Below are positions 10,620 to 20,622 of a stretch of 64,000 nucleotides of DNA, piece after piece (position 1 is the first letter of the stretch; the number at the start of each line of letters is the position of its first letter). The stretch spans positions 418,557 through 482,556 of the forward strand of contig CAVRVJ010000002.1 in NCBI GenBank assembly GCA_963724645.1, written 5' to 3'. Source of the stretch: CAVXSP01 sp963724645. GTDB lineage: Bacteria; Acidobacteriota; Vicinamibacteria; Vicinamibacterales; SCN-69-37. A program made the position numbers and the translations under genes. Under the pieces are notes generated by a model. The model ran no database searches and was not told the origin of the DNA. It worked only from the letters and a program-made list of their open reading frames with translations.

Positions 10620-13323
10620 ATGAAACAGCTCCTGGTGGTGTCGGCATTCATCGTCCTCGGTGCGCTCGGAGCTGCCGCCGAGGACCTGACCGGTAAGTGG
10701 TCCGGAGCCTTCAGCGGCATCGGTCCCGATGGCAATCAAGCGACGGAAAGCCTGTACTTCGATCTTGTCCAGCAAGGTACGAATCTCACCGGAACCGCCG
10801 GGCCGTCTGTCGAGCGGCAGTGGCAGATTAAGAACGGAAAAATTGACGGCGACAAGACCGTGTTTGACGTTCAGGGCGGTGGCGATATGCAGAACGCTCC
10901 CGTTCTGCATTTTTCGCTCGCCTTCGCTGACGGTCACTTGAAGGGCGACGTCCAGGTGCAGCACGGCGAGATGAAGCTTTCAGGGAAAGTTGACGTCGCG
11001 CGCGTGAATTTGATTCCGAATGGGCGACGGTCCCCGTCGAGCCGAGGGCGAGGCCCCTTCGAGTTCGCTCTCTATTCTCGGCCGCGCGTGCGCACGCGAC
11101 CACACGTCCCCGGGGAGGTTCTAGGTCAGTGTCACCACCGACACTCGATCGTCCCACCGCCGTCGGCTTGGAAGTTTCGTTTGAGTGTGGAGGCTTCCAC
11201 CCTCACGTCGCAATTAGGTAAACAGCGGCTGCTGTCGATCAAGAGCGTTCTCGACGGCAGTAAGAGACTCTACAGTGGCGTTTCGATCAAAGACGGTCAG
11301 GGCACGGCCTGGGACGGAAAGATTACTCCGGCAAATCTCAAATCGACCCTCGGGCAAACCCTCCGCCTCACCGCGCTCGATTGCTTCGAGGAAGGGAGCC
11401 AGACCTTCTGCGCGGCAGCCTGGGTGGAGAATCCAACCTCAATTCAATGGAACTGGGGAGTCGACCTCACCGCCAACGATCTTGATAAGAGGCTCGAAAA
11501 GGACAATGGAAAACTGATCAGCATTCGCGCATACAACACCACGTTGGCGGGGCAGCTCAACCCAGCCGCGATTCGCTACTGCGCGATCTGGGTGAAGGAC
11601 GATGGCGTGGAATGGGGTTGGATTCCCGACGCGGTGGCTGATTCCATCGACGACACGCTGGACCTGAACGTCGGCCGGCTGATTTCCGTCGACAACCTCG
11701 ACAACACCAGCTGGCTTGGCGACAACGAACATTTCTGCGCGGTCTGGTACAAGAACGTCACCGGCCAGGTCTGGTTCTGGAATATCGGGCTGAGCAAGAC
11801 GGCACTGCCCAAAGAGCCCCCAAAGTTCTGCTCCTGGGGCCTCGATGTGAGTCATTGCACCAAGGATCGCTTCGTCAGTCTGATAGAGCAATTCCCCAAG
11901 CCGGCCGATCCGAATCTTGCCAGCCTCATGACGATGGGCGGCAGCGCCATCGCGACGTTTCGGGCTGATCTCTGGCAGGACATCCAGTGGGCGCTCCAGG
12001 AACAGAGTCTCGCCGTCGAGATGGTGACCTTGGAAAGTGCCTTCATCTTCGCGGCGGCGGAAGGGGGCTGGAGTTGGTGGTCCGGGAATTTCACCAATCC
12101 GGCGGGCCAGTCCCTTATGGGCCTGCCGCTCATCCTCAACCCGTCCGAGAGCAAGAACGCATCGTCGCCCTGGTCTGTCTCGAATGCGCCGAAGTTTGGA
12201 ATCTTTCCGCTCAAGGCCGTGGCCGCGTCCGGCAAGCACCAGTATCTCCTGTCGCAAGCGCCGATCACCCAGACGGGGTTTTCGACGCCGGCGCTGCTGC
12301 CGGTGACCTGGCCGGTGTTCCTGGGAATTCAAGCTCCGGTCGAAATCGTCAAGCTCACCAACGGAAAACTCTGGGGCACCGTCGCGGCCCAGATCATCAA
12401 CGGAACCGGCACGAGCCTCGACGTGACGAACGCTTCGGTAAAACTGAAGGACCAGAACAACGTGACGGTTCACAAGGCGAATCTCACGACCAAGATGCGT
12501 ATCGATCTTGACGTGTTGGGGAAGGCGGTCGATCCTCCGCTCAGCGGCCTGGTCACGAACAGCGACGCGCCCCTGCCGAAGTTCTATGACGGATTCGAAG
12601 TGCCGCGCGCGTTCGAGAAGGGAATGGTGAAGATCCAGGCGAACGTGAAATTCAAGAGCGGCGAACTCGATTGTTACGGCGACGCCCGCTCCTTACCGGT
12701 GACGCTCGCGCCTGTCACGGTGATGAGTCAACTGCCCTACGGCGTGCCGGTGATCGACGGGGTGCAGAATCCGGCATTCCGCTGGCATTGGGGCAGCGGC
12801 ATCGGCGGGACAAGTTTCAACGTGCATTCCTATCCCGAGCATCGCTATTCGTACGACATCGGGATCTTCGACGCGGGCAATCAGACGTTCAAGGACGCGG
12901 CGAAGCTGGATCAGAACGACAACTACTACGACTGGGGCCAGGACATTCTGGCGATGAGCGACGGGTACCGTGATTTTTGTCGACGATCATTTCGAGGACA
13001 ACTTCGGCAACGTCGCGAATCCGAATTCGACAGGCGCCAACATGGTGGTGATCCAGAACCAGACGTTGAACTGCTATCACATTTACGTGCACCTTCAGCA
13101 GAACTCGATCGTGGTCGGTGTCGGGGATCTGATCAACCCCGGCGACAAACTCGGGCTGCTGGGAAATTCCGGCAGCAGCACCGAACCGCACCTGCACCTG
13201 GGAATCAGCCGGCGCGACAGTGAAGGATTCCTTCGCTCCTTACCGATGACGTTTCAAAAGATCAAGAATGGCGCGAACCAAACGGTAACGGGCGTGCCGG
13301 TGGATGGGGAATTCTACAGCTGA
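10620..13323 (+). CDS. Secreted M23 (LytM)-type metallopeptidase with N-terminal lipocalin-like domain and tandem repeats (frameshifted)
   Basis: A signal peptide (MKQLLVVSAFIVLGALGAAA) is followed by a roughly 110-residue beta domain (DLTGKWSGAF ... GKVDVARV) that normally occurs as a stand-alone secreted protein. A low-complexity stretch (about residues 131-185) leads into two W/C-rich repeats (YCAIWVKDDGVEWGW; FCAVWYKNVTGQVWFW) like bacterial tandem repeat domains. The C-terminal LytM domain has HRYSYDIG and PHLHLG zinc motifs. The frame breaks near 12963, where dropping one G from GACGGGTACC restores SDGTVIFVDD; the continued frame ends at 13323. The protein may be two genes: an alternative start for the second is TTG 11181 or GTG 11187, after GGAAG. 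Periplasmic peptidoglycan or polypeptide cleavage is inferred. Confidence 0.7.
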
Positions 13324-13371
13324 CCTCCTCGGGCTCCGCCGCCAGGCCGTCATAGCGGGATGCCCGCGCCT

Positions 13372-13905
13372 TTAATCGCTCCGCAGCACCACGTTCGGAT
13401 CGAGGCGGGACGCCCGTCGCGCCGGCAGCCAGCAGGCGGCGAGTGCGACGGCAAGCATCGTGACGATGACCACGACCATCGTGGCGGGGTCGCCAGGACC
13501 GACGCCGAACAGCAGCGTCGCCATGAGCCGGCTGACCGCCAGCGCGCCGGCGACGCCGATGGCCATGCCCAGCATGGCCGCGCGGAGGCCCTGTTTCATG
13601 ATCATGGCGACGACACCGGCGCGGCCGGCGCCGAGCGCCATGCGGATCCCGATCTCCCGGCGGCGCTCGGCGACCAGGTACGACAGCACGCCGTACGTGC
13701 CGACGGCGGCCAGCAGCAGCGCGAGGCCCGCGAAACTGCCGAGCAACTGCGCGAGCAGGCGCGGACGCTGAATCGACTCCGCGAAGACCGCGTCCATGTC
13801 GCGGAGCCGCACGACGGGCACCGACGGATCCTCGTCGCGCACGGCGGACTGAATGGATGACGCGAGCGACGCGGCCGGCCGCGTGGTCCTTAGCGCGACA
13901 TGCAT
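13372..13905 (-). pseudogene. C-terminal fragment of an ADOP/MacB permease
   Basis: Only the last 177 residues of a permease remain: the end of the second periplasmic core, then an FtsX domain (AAVGTYGVLSYLVAERRREI, GIRMALGAGRAGVVAM) and the PARRASRLDPNVVLRSD tail. Upstream, within 46 bases, is the end of the next gene, so about 700 residues are absent. This is a deletion remnant rather than an indel artefact. An ATG at its start is probably fortuitous. Confidence 0.8.
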
Positions 13906-13951
13906 GGACGCACCATGGACAGATGGTATCGCGTCCTCGGTCCGCTGGTGA

Positions 13952-14797
13952 TCAGTGGCCGATTGGGATGACTTCTATGCGGTGATCGGACGCCTTACAT
14001 AACAGGGGTCCGCTGCCATAGCCCAGGCGGTACTCGCCGTTGAAGGTCGCCACGATCTTGCCGTTCTCGATTGTTCCCATGGCGGTTCCGAAATAACCCA
14101 TGTCCCCGACTCCCGGGATCCGCTCGATCATGGCGTATTCCGCGTTGAGATCATCGGTGATGTCGAAACGCACGGTGTTTCCGTCACGTTTCCCAGTGAA
14201 TCCGTCGTCGTTTGCCCACCCAACCATGATGTCCGGGCTATTCACTACCCACACGACGAGGTCGCCACCAGGCTTCTCGAAGAACTGCGCGGGGTACGTC
14301 CTCTTCTTGGCTACGTCGGGGAGCGCCGTACAGGATGGCGAGGCCGTGATCACCAGTGTGTGAGTTGCCACCGGCGGCGGCGTGTTCGTTCCATCTCCAA
14401 CCATCGGCATTGTGTTCGTGCCGCTGGTTTGGTCGCTGGTGACTGTCAGAGTGCCGCTGTATGTTTGAGCTGCAGTCGGCGAGAATCGCATTGTTACCTG
14501 CTGGGAACCGCCAGCGGCAATTGTTCCACTCACCCAACTCGACACGCTGACACTGCTCATCCCGCCAGAAATCGTCATACCAGTAATTGTCAAAGTGGCG
14601 TTGCCAGTGTTCGAGATCGTGAGAGTTAATGACCTGCTGCCGCCAACTTGAACCAAGCCGAAGGAGAGACTTCCGCTCAAGCCGATGATGCGTGTCGAGC
14701 CAGTCTGTGGTGGCGTCGGCGACGTCGGCGTGTTGCTATTGTCTGCACAGGCTGCGAGAAGTACACAGAGAATCACGCCAGGGAGTCTCGTTCTCAT
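13952..14797 (-). CDS. Lipoprotein with choice-of-anchor-D/ASH-like beta domain
   Basis: The start ATG 14797 is set by GGAGACGACGAA just upstream; the 281-residue product begins MRTRLPGVILCVLLAAC, a lipoprotein signal with lipobox LAAC. After a Thr/Pro linker comes an Ig-like ASH domain (LSFGLVQVGGSRSLTLTISN, NATLTITGM, QQVTMRFSPTAAQTYSGTLT). The unrecognised C-terminal half has conserved-looking WVVNSPDIMVGW and a paired Cys. Probably exposed on a membrane surface. Function unknown. It is transcribed alone, toward the ADOP fragment. Confidence 0.75.
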   Translation of the reverse strand: MRTRLPGVILCVLLAACADNSNTPTSPTPPQTGSTRIIGLSGSLSFGLVQVGGSRSLTLTISNTGNATLTITGMTISGGMSSVSVSSWVSGTIAAGGSQQVTMRFSPTAAQTYSGTLTVTSDQTSGTNTMPMVGDGTNTPPPVATHTLVITASPSCTALPDVAKKRTYPAQFFEKPGGDLVVWVVNSPDIMVGWANDDGFTGKRDGNTVRFDITDDLNAEYAMIERIPGVGDMGYFGTAMGTIENGKIVATFNGEYRLGYGSGPLLCKASDHRIEVIPIGH

Positions 14798-15117
14798 TTC
14801 GTCGTCTCCCCTCTGGAGTCCGCTGAATGGCCGGAACTTCATCCATCGTTGCTGGGTGGGGCGCGGCGTGGTGCCCAACCGGTTCACGCATGCAATTGCC
14901 GAGCCTTGCGACGAAACGTGGCCGGCCGGGAATTGACGACTCCGATTGGTCACATCGTCGCGAGATTTCCAGGAGTGTGGGGAATTTGCCCGCGCCTGAC
15001 GCCACGACGCGTCGCGCCCGCGCGTGAAGCGCTTCGAGGAGCCGCGGTCCCTTTGGGGAAACAAGAGGAAGGTTCGTCGGCCGCCGTCGTCAGACTCTGT
15101 CTGGCATCACCGACGCA
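14798..15117. other. 320-base intergenic stretch
   Basis: It lies between the lipoprotein start and the end of the beta-barrel gene, both on the minus strand, and should hold the lipoprotein promoter. Short frames here lack ribosome sites and family resemblance; I see no repeat or RNA structure worth naming. Confidence 0.5.
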
Positions 15118-15906
15118 TCAGCGTCCTTTCGAGAACACCGACACGCCAGCAGCAATCCAGCCGGCTCCCGCCTCGGACATCACCGACCGCCCTACTGCGC
15201 CGAACAGGGAGACGCTGGGTGTCATAGCCGTGGTGACGCCAATGCCGAAATCGGTGCGATGCCGGCCGGCCGAAACGAGCGACGGATCGCCGTCAGTCGA
15301 GTAGGTGTGGCCGATGGTTCCAGTGACGGTAAACCTGCGGGAGGCCGAGATTTCGAGGGCGCCAGATTCAAACAGGGCTCCGCGCGAGAAATAGCCGGCC
15401 GACCCGTACACGCGCATTCCTCCGTGACGCACCTCGAGGCTGATCGGCGTCCCGACGCTGACCTGCTGCGAGCCGTCGAGCTCCGAGCGAGATATCTCTA
15501 CCACCGGCGTAATCGCGATGCCGAGTCGATCGGCCGCGCGCGACGCGTCGCGGAGCAGCAATTTCGCGTAGACGAACACCTGATCGGCCGAGTTCGTCGT
15601 GTCCGATCCCTGAGCGACATGCGAGACCAACACGCTGATTCCCGCCTGGCTACGAGGTGTCGTGCCGATCGCCATGTCCAGGACCGGAAAGGCGACCGTC
15701 CCGCCGGCCCGTCCGACCGACATCGCCGCCCAGACGGCGCTTCGCCCCACGACGGAGGCGTCGTCGAGCCACGAGCCGAGGTACACCGTGTGTGAGTCCG
15801 GCGTCGCGGGCGAGCCCGTGACTTGCGCCGAAGCGGCCGCCGCGCCGACCGCCGACAGCCATCCGGCCAGGAGGACCGCGCGCAGGCCAGCCGGCTGCGC
15901 CGTCAC
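15118..15906 (-). CDS. Probable outer-membrane beta-barrel protein
   Basis: The 262-residue product starts at GTG 15906 with GAGGGA upstream. It has a signal peptide (AVLLAGWLSAVGAAAASAQV) and then alternating amphipathic strands (AGISVLVSHVAQGSD, GIAITPVVEISRSEL, GMRVYGSAGYFSRGALF, TVTGTIGHTYS, FGIGVTTAMTPSVSLFGAVG). Its size suits a barrel of about 10-14 strands. It follows the Pro/Ala-rich secreted protein by a single base, so both form one operon. No specific family recognised. Confidence 0.65.
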   Translation of the reverse strand: MTAQPAGLRAVLLAGWLSAVGAAAASAQVTGSPATPDSHTVYLGSWLDDASVVGRSAVWAAMSVGRAGGTVAFPVLDMAIGTTPRSQAGISVLVSHVAQGSDTTNSADQVFVYAKLLLRDASRAADRLGIAITPVVEISRSELDGSQQVSVGTPISLEVRHGGMRVYGSAGYFSRGALFESGALEISASRRFTVTGTIGHTYSTDGDPSLVSAGRHRTDFGIGVTTAMTPSVSLFGAVGRSVMSEAGAGWIAAGVSVFSKGR

Positions 15907-15907
15907 G

Positions 15908-16555
15908 TTATCGTTCCCTCAAGTCGTCCCGCGCCTCGAGCTCGGCCCGGCGCACGACTATCTCGACATCGGCCGCTGGCTTCAGTTGCTGAATGGCCTG
16001 CCCGAGTGACACCGGCTGCGGACCGGTCATCCTGGCCTTCAATTGGTCAAACGGAATGCCGAGGTTGCGCGAGACGTGAACCGCCGCGACGAACTGGCCG
16101 AAATTTCTGAAGCCGGCCGCCGCGTTCGCCACGGTCGTGCCCGGCGGTAGTAGTGGACTGATTTTCGCGGCGAACTCCGGATGTCGGGTGAGCACCTCCG
16201 GCCCGCTCAGCGCGGGCTTGACGGCGGTCGTCCCCGCCTTCGGCCTGGTCGACGTCGAGCTCGGCTTCACCGAGTGCGCAGTTGCCGCTGCGGCTGGTGC
16301 GTGGCCGGTGTGAATTGTCGCGGGCTTCGTCGCGTGCGTGACCGGCGCGGCGTGGACGGGTGCGGGTTTTGGGGTATGGGTCGCCGGGGCCGGATGAACG
16401 GCCGCTGGTTTCGGCGCCTGCGCCGCGACCGGCGGATGCGGTGTGGGCGCTTTGTCGGGGCCATGGCCGCGCCCCTGAGCCACGGCCGCCACCGGGCTGG
16501 TGGTCAGAGCCGTGATCGCCAGCGCGGCAGTCCCCAGAGCAAGAGTGACTCGCAT
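15908..16555 (-). CDS. Secreted Ala/Pro/His/Lys-rich protein
   Basis: This 215-residue protein has a signal peptide (LALGTAALAITALTTSPVAA). About 90 residues of low-complexity repeats follow (HPAPATHTPKPAPVHAAPVT style), then a C-terminal folded part (GPEVLTRHPEFAAKISPLLP, FGQFVAAVHVSRNLGIPFDQ, LKARMTG). Similar secreted proteins in Acidobacteriota have this linker-plus-helical-domain layout; their role is unknown. The linker could span the periplasm or bind cell wall. Operon partner of the barrel protein. Confidence 0.7.
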   Translation of the reverse strand: MRVTLALGTAALAITALTTSPVAAVAQGRGHGPDKAPTPHPPVAAQAPKPAAVHPAPATHTPKPAPVHAAPVTHATKPATIHTGHAPAAAATAHSVKPSSTSTRPKAGTTAVKPALSGPEVLTRHPEFAAKISPLLPPGTTVANAAAGFRNFGQFVAAVHVSRNLGIPFDQLKARMTGPQPVSLGQAIQQLKPAADVEIVVRRAELEARDDLRER

Positions 16556-16668
16556 GCAGGCCTCCTGCTCGTTCGGACGTACGGCAAAGGAGGCAGGTCG
16601 TCAGGCACAAACCTGAAAGGCGGCCGGAAATCCAACGACTGCGGGCGGGGGAAACGGCCGAGGTCCGC

Positions 16669-17956
16669 CTATTCGCGTCCGCGGCCGGCAGGCGCAGGCG
16701 CATCGGGCCGGTAGGGGTCGCTGAGCAGGCCGTTCGTGTCGTACACGACTTTGCCGTCCCGGAGCGTGGCTTCGCACGCGAGCCGCTGGGTGCCCTCGAC
16801 CCGCAGGCCCAGCTGATCCAGGAACCCGAACTTTCCATTATCGAGGCGCAGCACCGCGACGTCGGCCGGCGCGCCGACGGAAAGATGCCCGACCTGGTCG
16901 AGATGGATTTCCCGGGCGGGATTCGACGTCGATTGGAGGATCACGTCGTCGAGCGTCTCCCCCATCAACAGAAACTTGCTCATCACGTCGAGCATGCTCT
17001 TCATGCCGGCGTTCATGCTGCTCGCGTGGAGGTCGGTCGAAATCGAATCGGGGGTGAAGCCCGCCTTCATCATCGGGATGGCGGCCGACCAGCTGAAAGC
17101 TTCCGCCGCCATGGCCGACGTCGAGAATCACGCCCTTCTTGCGGCCGTCGATGAACGCCTGGCTCGGGCCCTTGGTGTCCGGATCCTGCTCGCCCCGGAC
17201 GCCGCCGTACATGTGCGTGAAGATGTCGCCGGGCCGGAAGTACTTGGTGAAGAGCTCGCCGATCGTCCGGTTGTTGCGAACATTGCCGCCGAAATCGACC
17301 ATCACCGGGATGCCCGCCATCTTGCCGACCGCCTCTGCTTTTTCATACGGCCCCCAGCCGGGTCCACTGTAGTGCGCGCTCTTGATTCCGACGATGACGC
17401 CCTTGTACTTCATCGCCATCTCCGCGGTCGGCTGCACTTCCATGTCGGCTTCGTTCTGCTCGAGCTGCCCCTCGCGCATGCCGACGCCGACGATGTTCAG
17501 AAAGGCCGTCACGCGCGTCTTCGAACGATCGATGATCCGTTTCTTGAAATCCTCGAATGTGCGCCAGCCGGAGCTGCCGGCGTCGGCGACCGTCGTCACG
17601 CAGCTGCGCAGCGTAAAGCCATCGGGCGGGAGCCCGAGGTCGCCGCCGGCGTACGTGGCCGGCTTCTCGCCGGGGTACACGTGGACGTGAATGTCGACGA
17701 GGCCAGGCGTGACATACAACCCGGATACATCAACGGTTTTCTTGGCCTGCGACGCCGGAATGCTGGCCGCGACCGCGGCGACGCGATCTCCGGTGATGGC
17801 GACGTCGCGAATCGCGCTGAGGCCGTTGCGGCCGTCGATGACGTGGCCGCCCTTGAGCAGCAGGTCGTACGCCGGCGCCTGCGCCCGGCCCGCCAGCCCG
17901 GTTACGACGGTCAACAGCAGCAGGGCCGCCCACGTCACGAAGTTTGCACGCGTCAC
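16669..17956 (-). CDS. Secreted amidohydrolase-superfamily metallohydrolase (frameshifted)
   Basis: A signal peptide (LLLTVVTGLAGRAQA) precedes a cyclic-amidohydrolase fold: an N-terminal beta sandwich (YDLLLKGGHVIDGRN), the metal-binding HIHVHVYPG-type motif (DIHVHVYPGEKP), VIVGIKSAHY, GDIFTHMYGG, ILDVGHGGGSF and, in the next frame, DSISTDLHASS, then NPAREIHLDQVGHLSVGAPA. The frame breaks near 17105; removing one T from AGCTTTCAGC joins GGGSF to SWSAAIPMM. It resembles the dihydroorotase-like/deacetylase branch, often acting on N-acyl amino acids or cyclic amides; the substrate is unknown. Joined length is about 428 residues. Confidence 0.85.
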
Positions 17957-17998
17957 GTCAGCCTCCGGTGGAAGGGACCGGATGGTAGCACACGGCCG

Positions 17999-18298
17999 TC
18001 ATTCCACGCGAAACAGATCGCTGGTCCACATGGCCACGAGCGCGGCGCCGACCCAGAGGACGAGTTGGACCACAAACCTTGCCAGGACCCCGAACCGCCG
18101 CTGCCAGCCGCCTTCCACCGTCACGACCCACACGCTGCAGGCCACGGCCCAGCCGAGCACCCGCGCGACCGGCATCGAAAGACGCGGCTCCAGTGTGTCG
18201 GGCACGACGACCAGGATTGCCACCATCAGCAGCCAGACGACGACATTCATGAGTACGAAGCGCCACGTGGACCCACGCGGCCCGGTTTCGGGAGTCAT
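17999..18298 (-). CDS. Small integral membrane protein
   Basis: This 99-residue protein starts at ATG 18298 behind GGAAG. It has three hydrophobic segments (FVLMNVVVWLLMVAILVVVP; VLGWAVACSVWVVTVEGG; FVVQLVLWVGAALVAMW), placing it in the cytoplasmic membrane. No family recognised. It is divergent from the ExeA-like ATPase gene and shares its 58-base upstream region. Confidence 0.55.
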   Translation of the reverse strand: MTPETGPRGSTWRFVLMNVVVWLLMVAILVVVPDTLEPRLSMPVARVLGWAVACSVWVVTVEGGWQRRFGVLARFVVQLVLWVGAALVAMWTSDLFRVE

Positions 18299-18344
18299 CG
18301 TCAGAAGTCTTCCACAGATCGGAGTCCACGCCGTTTTTTGTCCG

Positions 18345-18350
18345 TATAAT
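18345..18350 (+). promoter_or_regulatory. TATAAT -10 element placing the start of transcription at the ATPase GTG
   Basis: A perfect TATAAT ends seven bases before GTG 18357, the first codon of the ATPase frame. Transcription would therefore begin at or next to the start codon, giving a leaderless mRNA. No convincing -35 hexamer is seen. Confidence 0.5.
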
Positions 18351-18356
18351 CCGGGT

Positions 18357-19555
18357 GTGCGGCCGCCGGTCTTGCCCACTGCCTCCGAAGAACCCCTTTA
18401 CGAGGCGTTCTACGGCCTGCGCGAACAGCCGTTCGCACTCTCCACCGATCCGCGCTTTCTCTTTTTGAGCGCGTCACACCGGCGGGCCTATGACGAGCTG
18501 CTGACCGGCCTCCGGCGCCGCGAAGGGATCCTGTTGTTCACGGGCGAGACCGGCACGGGCAAGACGACGATGTGCCGGGCCGTCGTCGATGCCCTGGGGC
18601 ATCGCACCTTCTCCGCGCTGATTCTCAACCCCTACATGTCGGACGCGGAAGTGCTTCGCGTCATCCTCCGCGACTTCGGGCTGGTGTCGCGGGACGAAAT
18701 CCGGCGTGGCGCGCTCGCGAAGAGCGGATACGCCGCAGTTGCTCGATACGCTCGAGGGTTTTCTGCGTTCGCTGCTGCCGCTGAGTTCGTACGCCGTGGT
18801 GATCATCGACGAAGCCCAGAGCCTCGCGCCGCGGGTGCTCGATCAGATTCGCGTGCTCGGGGAATTACGAGCAGGACGGCCAGCGCCTGCTGCAGATCGT
18901 GCTCGTTGGACAGCCCAATCTCACGGAGATAATCCAGACCGAGCCGCTTCGCGCGCTCAACGAGCGCATCACGCGGCGGATCGGGCTGATGCCGCTGACG
19001 GCTCAGGAAATCAACGAGTACATCCGCCACCGGCTCGACATCGCCGGCGGGCGGGGCCAGGTGGAATTCCTGCCGGGCGCCGTGACGTTGATCGGCGACC
19101 TCTCGCGCGGCCTGCCGCGGCGGGTCAACCTGCTGTGCGACCGCGCGCTCGAGGAAGGGCGCCTTGCGGGCGTGACGCGGATTGACACCGACATGATCAG
19201 GCGGGCAGCGCGCGCGATCGCCGGCGCCGAGCCGCTGGCGCCCTCCGCCCGTCGCGAGCTCGAGCTCCCGGTCGCGGTCGACCAGCCTGAGCCGCCGGAG
19301 CGCGAGATGACGCTGACGCTGGGACAGCAGCCGGCGCGCCGCAGGGGTCCCGGGTTGCTCGTCGGCCTCTCGCTGCTCCTGGCCGCAGCGGCCCTCGCGG
19401 CGGGCGCGTACACGTGGACAATTGTCTCGAGCGAGCCGGGCCTGCCTTCTCCCGCGGCGCCCAAACTCGACGTCGGCCAGCCGCCGCCGGCGATTCCGGT
19501 GCCGAGCGAGGAAGAGATCAAGTCGGGCCTGACGCCCGGCGGCCCGCCTACTTGA
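18357..19555 (+). CDS. ExeA/GspA-like AAA ATPase with C-terminal membrane anchor (frameshifted)
   Basis: The N-terminus EAFYGLREQPFALSTDPRFL is the ExeA-family signature. It is followed by Walker A GETGTGKT, Walker B VVIIDEAQ, and later LNERITRRIGLMPL and LPRRVNLLCDRAL. A C-terminal TM helix (LLVGLSLLLAAAALAAGAY) and a Pro-rich periplasmic tail complete it. Such ATPases assist type II secretion secretin assembly or exopolysaccharide/exosortase systems. Two indels occur, near 18720 and 18862; at the second, one G too many in CTCGGGGAATTAC breaks LGNYEQDGQRLL. Joined length is about 399 residues. No secretion genes adjoin it. Start GTG 18357 fits a leaderless transcript. Confidence 0.82.
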
Positions 19556-19892
19556 GGGTCTGCAGATAGGCGACGAGCGCTTCGATGTCGGCGTCCTTCA
19601 GCTTCATCTCCCCGATCTTGGACGACATCTTCACTTTGGGCTTGTGGTCGAGCGTCTTCTCCATCTCGGCTGGATTGGTGAGCCATTTGTGCATGTCCGC
19701 GGCGCTGACCTTGGCCGCGATGCCGTCCAGCTTCCCGATCTTGTTGCCCTTGCCGGCGATCATGTGGCACTTGCTGCATTCTTTGGCCGAATACAACTGC
19801 TTGCCCGCCTCGATCTTCTTCGCGTCCTGCGCCGCGAGTGATGCCCCGGCCAGAAACGCCGCCCCCACCAGTCCAATCACAAACGATTTCAT
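19548..19892 (-). CDS. Monohaem class I cytochrome c
   Basis: This 114-residue periplasmic cytochrome has a signal peptide (IGLVGAAFLAGASLAA), one haem site (AKECSKCHMIAGKG), and C-terminal helix residues (DADIEALVAYLQTLK). Candidate Met ligands lie in KVKMSSKIGEMKL. AAGGAG precedes ATG 19892. The 3' end overlaps the convergent ATPase gene by eight bases. A soluble electron shuttle is the usual role. Confidence 0.93.
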   Translation of the reverse strand: MKSFVIGLVGAAFLAGASLAAQDAKKIEAGKQLYSAKECSKCHMIAGKGNKIGKLDGIAAKVSAADMHKWLTNPAEMEKTLDHKPKVKMSSKIGEMKLKDADIEALVAYLQTLK

Positions 19893-20064
19893 GCGTGCTG
19901 CTCCTTAATTAGTCTCTTTCACGGTCTACGACCCTCGCGACAATCCAGCTACTCAGCAGAACGGATGCCATCAACGAACCACCGGTGCTCGCAAGGATCA
20001 GCGAGTTTCCATAGCAACCGCGTGCGAGCGTCTGCCGATTTGTCAGACGCCAACTGCCGGAACG

Positions 20065-20562
20065 TCAGTCGGCGGGCGGCGCCTCGGCAAGCTCCCACAC
20101 GATGGCGACCAGGTCGACTGAGACACCGCCGCGTTTCGGACCGACGGTCACGGTCTCAGGCGGATCTTGCCTGGTCGTGAGCTCGACGCGCTGCGTTCGC
20201 GCGACCCATCGATCGAACGCCTTCGCCCAGCGCGTGAAGGTTGTCACCTGCGTCGCGGCGTCGGGCAGCGCCAAGTAACTGGCGCGCGCGGGCGGGTCCT
20301 TCAGCAGCTGCTCCGGCATGACCTCGGACGGCCGGGCAGAATCCCAATCGAGCGTACGGCCCGCCGGATTGATCGTCGCGAGGAACGCCACGCGGCGCCT
20401 TTCTTCGAGGCCGCGTTTGCGCTCGGCAAATTGGATGCGGGCAGCACCATACACCCGAGGAGCATAGGCGCCACTCTTCAGCCCGCCTCCGGGCAAATAG
20501 AACTGCGGGATGTCAGGCGCCCCAAGAGGGCGGCTCGGGGCAGGTTCGGGTTTGGACGCCAC
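20065..20562 (-). pseudogene. Probable C-terminal fragment of a HerA/DUF87-like ATPase
   Basis: The 165-residue frame (GTG 20562) lacks any ATPase motif. It contains IPQFYLPGGG, VYGAARIQFAERKRGLEERR, LDWDSARP, ASYLALPDAA and AKAFDRWVARTQRVELTT. These resemble the region after the P-loop domain of large HerA-like ATP-binding proteins. It then passes directly into VGPKRGGVSVDLVAIVWEL, which resembles the extreme C-terminus of the same proteins. The N-terminal ATPase and the intervening coiled coil would both be missing. Recognition is by pattern memory, not alignment; it could be a small independent protein instead. It ends on the minus strand 61 bases downstream of ku. Confidence 0.45.
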
Positions 20563-20622
20563 GGGGGTACTGCCGATGCTAGGACGTGCGAGGCCTCGTT
20601 GTCACCCTGAGGCCACGCGGCC

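Noticed and set aside
16976..18349. Plus-strand 457-codon open frame
   Set aside because: Antisense to the amidohydrolase and small membrane protein, which have signals, motifs and ribosome sites; the frame itself has no recognisable content.
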